A stretch of DNA of 64,000 nucleotides. Source: Streptomyces typhae (GTDB taxonomy: Bacteria > Actinomycetota > Actinomycetes > Streptomycetales > Streptomycetaceae). Numbering within the stretch: position 1 is the stretch's first letter; every line of letters begins with the position of its first letter. The notes below the pieces were generated by a model that was not told where the DNA came from, made no database searches, and was given only the letters and a program-made list of their open reading frames with translations. Positions 42,190 to 50,057 of the stretch are shown here, in pieces. The stretch covers positions 1 through 64,000 of the forward strand of contig NZ_WPNZ01000033.1 in assembly GCF_009755605.1 (NCBI RefSeq), read 5' to 3'. Both the position numbers and the translations under genes were made by a program.

Positions 42190-43461
42190 ATGAGCGAGGA
42201 ATCAAGGGACCCGGCGCGCCAGGTCGAGGCCTGCCGGGTGTGCGGCGGAGCCGACTGGCAGGAGGTCGTCTCCTTCGGACCGCTGCCGCTCGCCAACAGC
42301 TACCTCGACCCGGCCGACTCCTTCGACGACGAGCCGCGCCATCCGCTCGGCGTCGTCTCCTGCCGGTCGTGCCGGCTGATGTCGCTGACCCACACGGTCG
42401 ACCCGGAGGTGCTGTACCGCAGGTACTTCTACGTCACCTCCGACTCCGAGACCATCACCCGGCACATGCGCGCCATCGCCGAGCTGTGCGTCGGCCGGTT
42501 CGCGATGCCGCGGGGCGGCCTCGTCGTCGAGATGGGCAGCAACACCGGCCAGCAGCTCGCCGCCTTCCGCGACCTCGGCATGGAGATCCTGGGTGTCGAC
42601 CCGGCGCGCGACCTCGCGGCGATCGCCACCGGGTCCGGTGTCGAGACGCTGCCGGACTTCTTCTCGGCGGCCACCGCCGCGCGGATCGCGAAGGAGTACG
42701 GGCGGGCCCGGCTCGTCCTCGGCCGCCATGTGTTCGCGCACATCGACGACGTCGGCGACATCGTGCGCGGCGTGCGCGAACTCCTCGAACCGGAGGGCGT
42801 GTTCGCGATCGAGGTCCCGTACGCCCTGGACATGCTGGAGCACAACGAGTTCGACACGATCTACCACGAGCACCTCTCGTACTACGCGGTGAGCACGCTG
42901 TCGACGCTGTTCGAGCGGCACGGCATGCGGATCGTGGACGTGGAGCGCGCGGCCGTGCACGGCGGTTCGATCATCGTCTTCGCCGGGCGTGACGACGCGT
43001 CCTGGCAGGAGCGGCCCGCGGTGGCCGAACTGCGGCGCCTGGAGCGCGACTCCGGGTTCTTCGACGACGCCACGTACACCGCCTTCGCGGGGCGCGTGGA
43101 ACACATCCGCAAGACGCTGCCGCCGCTGGTGCGGGGCCTGGTCGCGGACGGTCTGCGGGTCGCCGGCTACGGCGCGCCCGCCAAGGGCAACACCCTGCTC
43201 GGCGTGTGCGGCCTCGGCTCCGACGACCTGGAGTTCTGCGTCGACACCACCGACCTGAAGCAGGGCAAGCTGCAGCCCGGCGCCCACATACCGATCCACT
43301 CCCCGGCGTACGGCGCGCAGCACCCGCCGGACGTCTATCTGCTCCTCGCCTGGAACTACGCGGAGGAGATCCTGCGCAAGGAACGCGCGTTCCTGGAGAG
43401 CGGGGGCCGGTTCATCGTGCCCGTGCCCGAGCCGAGGATCGTCTCCGCCGAGGACCTGTGA
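42190..43461 (+). CDS. NDP-hexose C-methyltransferase (NovU/TylCIII family)
   Basis: 423 residues in three parts: N-terminal zinc module (CRVCGG ... CRSCRLM), SAM-binding domain (VVEMGSNTGQQLAAF), and C-terminal domain with GYGAPAKGNTLLGV. The catalytic IYHEHLSYY block is intact. SAM methylates a sugar carbon next to a keto group. C-3 enzymes (TylCIII, EvaC) act on 2-deoxysugars after a 2,3-dehydratase, which is missing here; with only 4,6-dehydratase, 3,5-epimerase and 4-ketoreductase present, C-5 methylation as in noviose (NovU) is the better prediction. Last gene of the + unit, before a strong terminator. Confidence 0.92.
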   Translation: MSEESRDPARQVEACRVCGGADWQEVVSFGPLPLANSYLDPADSFDDEPRHPLGVVSCRSCRLMSLTHTVDPEVLYRRYFYVTSDSETITRHMRAIAELCVGRFAMPRGGLVVEMGSNTGQQLAAFRDLGMEILGVDPARDLAAIATGSGVETLPDFFSAATAARIAKEYGRARLVLGRHVFAHIDDVGDIVRGVRELLEPEGVFAIEVPYALDMLEHNEFDTIYHEHLSYYAVSTLSTLFERHGMRIVDVERAAVHGGSIIVFAGRDDASWQERPAVAELRRLERDSGFFDDATYTAFAGRVEHIRKTLPPLVRGLVADGLRVAGYGAPAKGNTLLGVCGLGSDDLEFCVDTTDLKQGKLQPGAHIPIHSPAYGAQHPPDVYLLLAWNYAEEILRKERAFLESGGRFIVPVPEPRIVSAEDL

Positions 43462-43565
43462 GCCCTCGGGCCACAGGGCAGGGCTGTCCACCCCGCGCCC
43501 GGGGGTGGGCAGCCCGCGCGCGTTCCGGGGCGGCGTCGCGGCGGGCGTGACCGGCGGGCGTGCGT

Positions 43566-43607
43566 GTGCCCCCGCCCCGCCGCGGGCGCGCGGCGGGGCG
43601 GGGGCAC
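43566..43607. terminator. Bidirectional terminator between C-methyltransferase and KASIII 2
   Basis: Perfect 18-bp stem (43566-43583 with 43590-43607) and GGGCGC loop between convergent genes. Confidence 0.85.
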
Positions 43608-43619
43608 GGGCCGTGCGGG

Positions 43620-44621
43620 TTACGGGAGTTCGACCACCTGGGACGCGTGCAGCAGGCCCGCTCCGAAGCCGACGAGGAGGGCGCGGCTGCCGGTGGGCAG
43701 GGAGTTGAGGGAGAGGACCCGCTCCATGGCCATGGGGATGGAGGCGGCCGAGGTGTTGCCGAGGGTGACGATCTCGCGGGCCACCACCACGTCGTCGGGC
43801 AGGCCGAGGTCCTTCACCATGCCGTCGACGATGCGGAGGTTGGCCTGGTGCGGGATGAACGCGTCGAGGTCGGCGGCGGCGAGACCGGCGAGGTCGAGGG
43901 CCCTGCGGGCGGTCGCGGGCACGCTGTGCACGGCCCAGCGGAACACCTTGGGCCCGTCCATCCGCATCGTCGGCCACGGGTGCGGGACGTCGCGGACGGC
44001 GAGCCAGGACCTCTCGTGCGCGAGCAGACCGGCCTTGCCGCCGTCGGCACCCCACGCGACGGGGCCGATGCCGGGCCGGTCGCAGGCGCCGACGACCACG
44101 GCGCCCGCCCCGTCCCCGAACAGGAAGGCCGTGCTCCGGTCGTGCGGGTCGACGATGTCGCTCATGCGCTCCGAGCCGACGACGAGGACGTGGCGCGCGG
44201 CCCCGGAGCGCACCAGCGAGTCGGCCACGCCCAGGGTGTAGGAGAAGCCGGCGCAGGCGGCGCCGGTGTCCATGGCGCCGGCGCTCCGCGCGCCGACGAG
44301 GTGGGCGACGCGCGGGGCGGCCGGGGGCGACTGCTCCAGGTCGGACATGGAGGCGAGCAGCACCATGTCCACGCTGTCCGCGTCCACCCCGGCGGCGGCG
44401 AGGGCCTTCTGGCAGGCTTCGGCGGCCATCGCCACGATCGTCTCGCCGGGGCCCGCGTGGCGGCGGCTCGTGATGCCGGTGCGCCGGGTGATCCACTCCT
44501 CGGTGGAGTCGATGGCTCGGGCGATCACGGCGTTCTCCACGACGCGGGTCGGCAGGTAGGAGCCCACTCCGAGGATGCGGGAGCCGGGGCTCGGGTCGGC
44601 GACGCGCAGCGGCCGGCTCAT
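43620..44621 (-). CDS. KASIII (FabH-like) ketosynthase/acyltransferase 2
   Basis: 333 residues with Cys (DTGAACAGFSYTLG), His (IPHQANLRIVDGM) and Asn (LGNTSAASIP) all present, and RMDGPKVFRWAV as in canonical FabH. Its ATG overlaps the FAAL stop by four bases (ATGA), so it is translated with the ligase and probably uses that ligase's product. In A33853 benzoxazole biosynthesis a ligase/KASIII-like pair (BomJ/BomK) joins two 3-hydroxyanthranilate units as an ester; a PqsD-like condensation with malonyl is the other main option. The more canonical of the two KASIII proteins. Confidence 0.9.
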   Translation of the reverse strand: MSRPLRVADPSPGSRILGVGSYLPTRVVENAVIARAIDSTEEWITRRTGITSRRHAGPGETIVAMAAEACQKALAAAGVDADSVDMVLLASMSDLEQSPPAAPRVAHLVGARSAGAMDTGAACAGFSYTLGVADSLVRSGAARHVLVVGSERMSDIVDPHDRSTAFLFGDGAGAVVVGACDRPGIGPVAWGADGGKAGLLAHERSWLAVRDVPHPWPTMRMDGPKVFRWAVHSVPATARRALDLAGLAAADLDAFIPHQANLRIVDGMVKDLGLPDDVVVAREIVTLGNTSAASIPMAMERVLSLNSLPTGSRALLVGFGAGLLHASQVVELP

Positions 44622-46378
44622 GACGCACGCCCCACGGCCGGGCTCAGCGTGCCCCGCAGGTACCGCGTGCGGCAGGCGCGGCGCTGCACCTTGCCGCTGG
44701 ACGTCTTGGGCAGGGAGCCGCGCCGCACCACGACCACGTCGTCGACGTGCAGGCGCTGCCCGTCGTGCACGGCCTCGCGTATCCGGCGGCCGAACTCCTG
44801 CGGGTCCGTGGCGTGCAGGACCCGCCCGTCGGCCTCCACGACGACGACCAGGCGTTCGCTCGTGCCGTCGTCGACGGAGAACGCGGCGGCGCAGTTGGGG
44901 CGCAGCAGGGCGTCGGTGCGCTCCACGGCAAGCTCGATGTCCTGGGGGTAGAAGTTGCGGCCCTTGCGGATGATGACGTCCTTGACGCGTCCGGTGACGA
45001 ACAGCTCGCCGTCGTGCAGGAAGCCCAGGTCGCCGGTGCGCAGGAAGGGGCCCGCCGCCTCGTCGCCGGCGACGCGGGCACCGAACACCTCGGCCGTCGC
45101 CGCGGCCTTGCGGTAGTACCCGGCGGCGACGCTGGGCCCGCCGAGCCAGATCTCGCCGACCTCGCGGTCGGCGCGGGGCCGGCCGGTCGCCGGGTCGACG
45201 ACGCGCACCCGGGCGTCGAGCACCGGCACGCCGGAGCCGACGAGCGGCCTGCCGCCGCTGTGCGGGGCGCGGACGCGCAGGGTGTCCTCGCGCAGCGCCT
45301 CGGGGTCGGCCCACACCACGGTGGGCTCGCGGCCCGGCGGGGTGCCGGTGGCCTTGAGGGTGTTCTCGGCGAGGCCGTAGGCGGGGCACATCGCGCGCGG
45401 CGCGAAACCGGCGGCGGCGAAGGCGCGGCCGAAGTCCTCGACGACCTGGTGGCGCACCGGTTCGGCGCCGTTGACCGCGACCCGCCAGGACGACAGGTCG
45501 AGCCCCGCGGGCACGCCGTGCCGTGCCGCGTCGCGCACACAGGTCTCGTACGCGAAGCTGGGCGCCGCCGAGTGGGTGCCGCGGTACCGGGAGAGCGCCT
45601 CAAGCCAGCGCAGCGGGCGGCGGATGAACGCCTCGGGCGCCATCACGTGGGAGGGACGCCCCGTCCACACCGGCAGGACGATGTTGAACAGCATGCCCAT
45701 GTCGTGGAAGTGCGGCAGCCAGGAGACGAAGACGCCGTCGGGCCCGGTGGGCCAGAGCGCCTCGGTCTCCAGGACGTTGTGCACGAAGTTGGCGTGGGTG
45801 ACCATCACTCCCTTGGGGCCGCCGGTGGAGCCCGAGGTGTACTGGAGCAGCGCGGTGTCCGCGGGCGTCGGGGCCGGGCCGGGCTCCGGGTCCGGGGCGA
45901 GGGGCTGCGGTTCGTCGGTGGCGAGGAGCGTGAGCCCGTCGAGGTGCGGCGATCCGGCGAACCGGGCCAGCAGGTCGTCGCGCACCTCCTTGCAGGTGAG
46001 GACGGTCGTGGTACCGGCGTCGTCGGCGATCCCGCGCAGCCGCTCCAGGCCCCGCGCCCGGCTCGGCACCTGGACGGGGGCGGCGGCGCTGCGGGCGTAC
46101 ATGCAGCCGAAGAGGGTCTTCACGAACTCCAGGCCCGCGGGGTAGGCGAGCAGCACGGGGCGGTCCGCGAGGCGGGCGGCGCGCAGGACCGCGGCCCGCT
46201 CCCGCGCCGCCTCGTCGAGTCGGCCGTAGGTGAGGGGGGTGCCGGGCTGCTCGCCCGCGGTCAGGAACACGAAGGCGGTCCTGTCGGGCTGCGCGCGGCC
46301 GCGCAGTCTCAGCATGTCGGGCAGGGTGCCCGCGGTGAGGTCCCGCGGGTGCGGGCGGACACGGACGGCGATGGTCAT
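44618..46378 (-). CDS. Fatty acyl-AMP ligase-like (FAAL) acyl-activating enzyme
   Basis: 586 residues, ANL superfamily, FAAL branch. Visible motifs: LLQYTSGSTGGPKGVMVTHANFVHN (A3), SWLPHFHDMGM, VNGAEPV, PAYGLAENTL, FLRTGDLGFLHDGELFVTGRVKDVIIRKGRNFYPQDIE, and C-terminal Lys in KTSSGKVQR. FAALs adenylate a carboxylic acid and pass it to an acyl carrier protein; no free ACP is visible in this window. The substrate may be a fatty acid or, given the coupled KASIII and the 3-hydroxyanthranilate cassette, an aryl acid. GGGGAG lies before the ATG. Co-directional with the phz-like genes upstream (88-base gap). Confidence 0.92.
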   Translation of the reverse strand: MTIAVRVRPHPRDLTAGTLPDMLRLRGRAQPDRTAFVFLTAGEQPGTPLTYGRLDEAARERAAVLRAARLADRPVLLAYPAGLEFVKTLFGCMYARSAAAPVQVPSRARGLERLRGIADDAGTTTVLTCKEVRDDLLARFAGSPHLDGLTLLATDEPQPLAPDPEPGPAPTPADTALLQYTSGSTGGPKGVMVTHANFVHNVLETEALWPTGPDGVFVSWLPHFHDMGMLFNIVLPVWTGRPSHVMAPEAFIRRPLRWLEALSRYRGTHSAAPSFAYETCVRDAARHGVPAGLDLSSWRVAVNGAEPVRHQVVEDFGRAFAAAGFAPRAMCPAYGLAENTLKATGTPPGREPTVVWADPEALREDTLRVRAPHSGGRPLVGSGVPVLDARVRVVDPATGRPRADREVGEIWLGGPSVAAGYYRKAAATAEVFGARVAGDEAAGPFLRTGDLGFLHDGELFVTGRVKDVIIRKGRNFYPQDIELAVERTDALLRPNCAAAFSVDDGTSERLVVVVEADGRVLHATDPQEFGRRIREAVHDGQRLHVDDVVVVRRGSLPKTSSGKVQRRACRTRYLRGTLSPAVGRAS

Positions 46379-46466
46379 CTTGGGTCAGCTCCCCGAGTGG
46401 AATGCGAAGGGTGAACGGGCGCGAGTGGGCGGCGCCCCGCGGCGAGGGGCCGTGCGGGCTCCCCGG

Positions 46467-48392
46467 TCACAGCAGGCCGCGCAGCAGTGCTCCGAAGACG
46501 CGGGGGCCGTGCTCGGTGAGCACCGACTCCGCGTGGAACTGGATCGACGCGAAGTGCGGGCCGCGCAGCGCGTACACCTCGTCGCCGTCCGGGTCGCGGC
46601 AGACCTCCACGGCCCCGGCGTCCGGTACGTCGACCTTGTCGTGTTCGCTGCGGGCGGTGAACGTGTTGTAGAAGCCGACGCGTTCGAGGTTCCCGAACAG
46701 GTCGATGTCCCGCCGCACGCCCTGGTTGGGGGTGGCCCTGCGGACGAGGTCGAGGCCGAGGCGCAGGCTGAGCACCTGGTGGCTGAGGCAGACCGCGAAG
46801 AAGGGGCGGCCCTCGTCGAGGAGGGCGCCGACGAGGGAGTGCAGGTGCGCGATGCGCGGGTCACCGGTGTCGCGCGGATCGCCGGGTCCCGGGCCGAGGA
46901 CGACCAGGTCGCTGCCCGCCGGATCGTACGGCTCGTCGAAGCGGCGCACCGTCACGTCGAGGCCGAGTGCGGCGAGTTGGCGGCACATCATGGCCGTGAA
47001 GGTGTCCTCGGCGTCCACCATGAGGACCCGGCGCCCCGCCAGTGCGGGATCGGCGGCGCGGGATCGGCGGCGCGGGTCGGCGAACCAGAAGCGTGCCAGG
47101 GAGTCGTTGCGGCGCTCCAGGCGGCGGCGTACGTCCGGGTGGGCGTCGAAGCCGCCGGGTGGGCGCGCGGTGTGCGCGGCGGGGGCCGTGCCGGTACCGC
47201 GCAGGGCGCCGAGCAGCCCCTCGGCCTTCGCCGCGGTCTCGGCGACCTCCGACCGGGGGTCGGAGTGGCGTACGAGGGTGGCGCCGACGCCGATGCGCAG
47301 CCGGCCCCGGGCATCGATGTCGGCGGTGCGGATGAGGATCGCCGAGTCCAGGGCGTGGCCGCCCCCGGCGTCGCGGCCGAGGAGTCCGATCACGCCGCTG
47401 TAGTAGCCGCGGCCCTCGGTCTCGTACCGGTCGATGACGCGGCAGGCGCTCTCCAGCGGGCTGCCGGTGACGGTGGGCGCGAACATCGTCTCGCGCAGGA
47501 CGGTGCGCGGGTCCTGGGTGCTGTGGCCCGTGAGGACGTACTCGGTGTGCGCGAGCCGGGCCATCTCCTTGAGCCGCGGGCCGACGACACGGCCCCCGTC
47601 GGCGCAGATCCGGGCCATCATCTTGAGCTCTTCGTCGACGACCATGTACAGCTCGTCGGCCTCCTTGCGGTCGGCCAGGAAGTCGAGGACCCCGGTGCGG
47701 GTGGGGCCGCCGGGCGGATAGCGGTAGGTGCCGCTGATGGGGTTCATCACGGCGGTGCCGCCGTCCAGGCTGACGTGCCGCTCCGGCGTGGCGCCGACGA
47801 GGGTGCGCTGCCCGGTGTGCACGAGGAAGGTCCAGTAGGCGCCCGACTCGTTCTCCACCAGGCGGCGGAAGATGCCGAGTGCGGTGTGCGGGGTGTAGTC
47901 GCCGACGTCCGCCACGAAGGAGCGTTTGATCACGAAGTTGGCGCCCTGCCCCTGGCCGATCTCGTCCGTCACGATGCGGCGCACGAGGTCGGCGTAGGCG
48001 TCGTCGGAGGTGTCGAAGTGCCCGCCGGACAGCTCGACCGGCCGCCGGGGCAGCCGGGCCAGCGCCTCGGCGAGCGGGAGCGACTCCTGCCGCTCGGCGC
48101 CGAGCGCGACCAGCGGGGCGCCGTCGTCGGCGCAGGCGAAGCCCCGTTCGGCGAGTTGCCGGTAGGGCACGAGGATGAGCGTGTCGTGGCGCGGCCCCGC
48201 GTCCGGACCTGCGGCGGCACCGGGCTCGGGCAGCGGCAGCTCGGCGAGCGAGCCGGGGGTGCTCACCGGTCCGGCGAGCACCTCCAGGCGGCCGGGTGCC
48301 CGCTCGGGGCGGTGCAGGAGGGCGAACGCGGGGGTGCGCAGGGCCAGGACGTCGTCGAGGAGCGGCCCCGGCGCGTGGGCGGCGCCGCTCAT
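46467..48392 (-). CDS. phzE: 2-amino-2-desoxyisochorismate synthase (PhzE-type, fused TrpE/TrpG)
   Basis: 641 residues: chorismate-binding domain (residues ~100-420; GTYRYPPGGPTR, FAPTVTGSPLESACRVI, GVIGLLG, GVGATLVRHSDP) fused to a glutamine amidotransferase (residues ~440-640; GPGPGDPRDTGDPR, catalytic Cys in FFAVCLSHQVLS, His/Glu in SIQFHAES). PhzE-type enzymes convert chorismate to ADIC without releasing pyruvate, unlike anthranilate synthase. Overlaps the isochorismatase gene by four bases (ATGA), which fits sequential action. It commits chorismate to 3-hydroxyanthranilate. Confidence 0.93.
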   Translation of the reverse strand: MSGAAHAPGPLLDDVLALRTPAFALLHRPERAPGRLEVLAGPVSTPGSLAELPLPEPGAAAGPDAGPRHDTLILVPYRQLAERGFACADDGAPLVALGAERQESLPLAEALARLPRRPVELSGGHFDTSDDAYADLVRRIVTDEIGQGQGANFVIKRSFVADVGDYTPHTALGIFRRLVENESGAYWTFLVHTGQRTLVGATPERHVSLDGGTAVMNPISGTYRYPPGGPTRTGVLDFLADRKEADELYMVVDEELKMMARICADGGRVVGPRLKEMARLAHTEYVLTGHSTQDPRTVLRETMFAPTVTGSPLESACRVIDRYETEGRGYYSGVIGLLGRDAGGGHALDSAILIRTADIDARGRLRIGVGATLVRHSDPRSEVAETAAKAEGLLGALRGTGTAPAAHTARPPGGFDAHPDVRRRLERRNDSLARFWFADPRRRSRAADPALAGRRVLMVDAEDTFTAMMCRQLAALGLDVTVRRFDEPYDPAGSDLVVLGPGPGDPRDTGDPRIAHLHSLVGALLDEGRPFFAVCLSHQVLSLRLGLDLVRRATPNQGVRRDIDLFGNLERVGFYNTFTARSEHDKVDVPDAGAVEVCRDPDGDEVYALRGPHFASIQFHAESVLTEHGPRVFGALLRGLL

Positions 48393-49093
48393 ACGACGGC
48401 CCACCGCGGCTGGCCGGCCGTCCGGGGCCGGTGCCCGGCCGCGTACCCGGCGTACTCCAGGTGCTCGACGAGGGTGTCGGTGTCGGCGACGACCGCGCAC
48501 CGGCCCGCCGCGTACTCCAGGGCGAGGGCGTGGTGGGCGGGGCTGAAGTCGGCGACGGCGTCCGCGGCGAGGAAGGTCTCGATGTCGTGCGAGAACGCGT
48601 CGACGGCCGTCATCAGGACCCCGACGTGCGCGTACACCCCGCAGACGACGAGCTGGTCGCGCCCGGCCTCGCGCATCCGGCCGAGCAGGCCCGAGTCGTG
48701 GAAGGCGCTGTAGCGCCACTTGGTCAGGCGCCAGTCGCCGTCGGCGGGGGCGAGATCGTCGACGATCCGCCGGTCGGCGGGCTCCGCCCGCATGCCGGGG
48801 CCCCACAGGTCCTTGAGCAGTCCGCGCTGCGCGTCCGTCATCGAGCCGGGCTGCGCGGTGTACGCCACGGGCACGCCGAGGGCGGCGCAGTGCTCGCGCA
48901 GCCGCGCGGCGTTGCGCACCAGCGCGTCCCGCGGGCGCGCGGGCAGGGGGCGCAGGAAGTAGCGCTGCATGTCGTGGACGAGGAGCACCGCGCGGCGCGG
49001 GTCGGGCGTCCAGCGGGCCACGCCGACCGGCAGGTCGGCCGTGGCCGGGGGGTCGTAGGGCTCGATGGCGGGAATCCCGTCCGTGAATCTCAT
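48389..49093 (-). CDS. phzD: Isochorismatase-family hydrolase (PhzD-type)
   Basis: 234 residues; N-terminal IPAIEPYDPP typical of PhzD/EntB-type, catalytic Asp in VLLVHDMQRYF, Lys in LTKWRYSAF, and the VVCGVYAHVGVL loop. Hydrolyses the vinyl ether of ADIC to trans-2,3-dihydro-3-hydroxyanthranilic acid and pyruvate. No aryl-carrier domain follows, as expected for PhzD and unlike EntB. GGGGAGG before ATG 49093. Second step of the cassette. Confidence 0.93.
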   Translation of the reverse strand: MRFTDGIPAIEPYDPPATADLPVGVARWTPDPRRAVLLVHDMQRYFLRPLPARPRDALVRNAARLREHCAALGVPVAYTAQPGSMTDAQRGLLKDLWGPGMRAEPADRRIVDDLAPADGDWRLTKWRYSAFHDSGLLGRMREAGRDQLVVCGVYAHVGVLMTAVDAFSHDIETFLAADAVADFSPAHHALALEYAAGRCAVVADTDTLVEHLEYAGYAAGHRPRTAGQPRWAVV

Positions 49094-49215
49094 GACTGCC
49101 TCCCCAGGGCGTGTGTCGGAGGGGTCCGGTCGGCTGTGCGTGGGCTGGGCGCCTGCCGTCGGCGGGTGCTGCCTGCCGTGCGTCGGCGGGTGGCGCCTGC
49201 GGTGTGCCTGCGGTG

Positions 49216-50031
49216 TCAGGCACCGAGTCCGGCTCCGCCGTCCACGGTCAGTTCGTGCAGGGTGATGTGGGCCGCGCGGTCCGACAGCAGGAAGTCGACG
49301 GCGTCGGCGACGTGTTCGGGGCGCCCGATCCGGCCCAGCGGGATGCCGACGCGGAACGCCTCGGGGCGGCCCTCGACGGTGCCCCTGGGGCCGGACTCGT
49401 CGGTCCACATGGACGTGAGCATGGGGGTGTCGGTGGAGCCGGGGGCCACGATGTTGCAGCGCACCCCGTAGCGGGCGACTTCGAGCCCCAGGCTCTTGGT
49501 GAACATGACCGCCGCGGCCTTGGAGGCGGCGTACGCGGCCATCTCGGTGCGGGGGGTGCCTGCCGCGTTGGACGCGACGGTGACGATGGCGCCCCGGCCG
49601 CGCCCCGTCATGCGCCGGACCGCGGCGCGGGACATCAGGAACACGCCGGTGGCGTTGACGGCGAACGTGTCGTGCCAGTCCGCCTCGCGGTAGCCGCTGA
49701 CCTCGCCGACGCGCAGCACTCCGGCGGCGTTGACGAGGTACTCCACCGGTCCGAGGGCGCGTTCGACGGCCTCGACCACGTCGTCGGCGGCGGCGCCGCT
49801 CGTGACGTCGGCCGCGAACGCCGACACGGCGAGCCCGTCGGCGGTCAGCTTCTCCACCGTCTCGGTGAGCCGTCCGGCGTCCTTGTCGACGGCGGCCACC
49901 GTCAGACCGCGGGCCGCGAGGGTGCGGGCGACCTGGACACCGATGCCGCCGGCGGCGCCGGTCACGATCGCGGTGGGGGCGCCCACGGGGCCACCGGGGG
50001 CACCGGGGGCGCTGGGGTTTGTGAGGTTCAT
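49216..50031 (-). CDS. 2,3-dihydro-3-hydroxyanthranilate dehydrogenase (EntA-type SDR)
   Basis: 271 residues, classical SDR: AIVTGAAGGIGVQVARTL (TGxxxGxG), NAAGVLRVG, VTVASNAAG with catalytic Ser, YAASKAA (Tyr-x3-Lys), and IVAPGSTDTPML. EntA-like proteins oxidise dihydrodiols of chorismate origin. Beside PhzC/D/E homologues the substrate should be dihydro-3-hydroxyanthranilate, giving 3-hydroxyanthranilic acid and steering away from phenazine. ATG 50031 with GAGAGGAACC upstream. A 10-residue Pro/Gly-rich lead precedes the fold. Confidence 0.9.
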   Translation of the reverse strand: MNLTNPSAPGAPGGPVGAPTAIVTGAAGGIGVQVARTLAARGLTVAAVDKDAGRLTETVEKLTADGLAVSAFAADVTSGAAADDVVEAVERALGPVEYLVNAAGVLRVGEVSGYREADWHDTFAVNATGVFLMSRAAVRRMTGRGRGAIVTVASNAAGTPRTEMAAYAASKAAAVMFTKSLGLEVARYGVRCNIVAPGSTDTPMLTSMWTDESGPRGTVEGRPEAFRVGIPLGRIGRPEHVADAVDFLLSDRAAHITLHELTVDGGAGLGA

Positions 50032-50057
50032 GGGGAGGTTCCTCTCGTCGTCGGCTC

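Noticed and set aside
42190..43461. 3-C-methyltransferase for a 2,3,6-trideoxysugar
   Set aside because: No 2,3-dehydratase is visible in the window, which such a route needs first.
46230..48713. Long + strand frame opposite the PhzE and isochorismatase genes
   Set aside because: Shadow of GC-rich coding on the other strand; no domain signatures, and the minus strand has full catalytic motifs.
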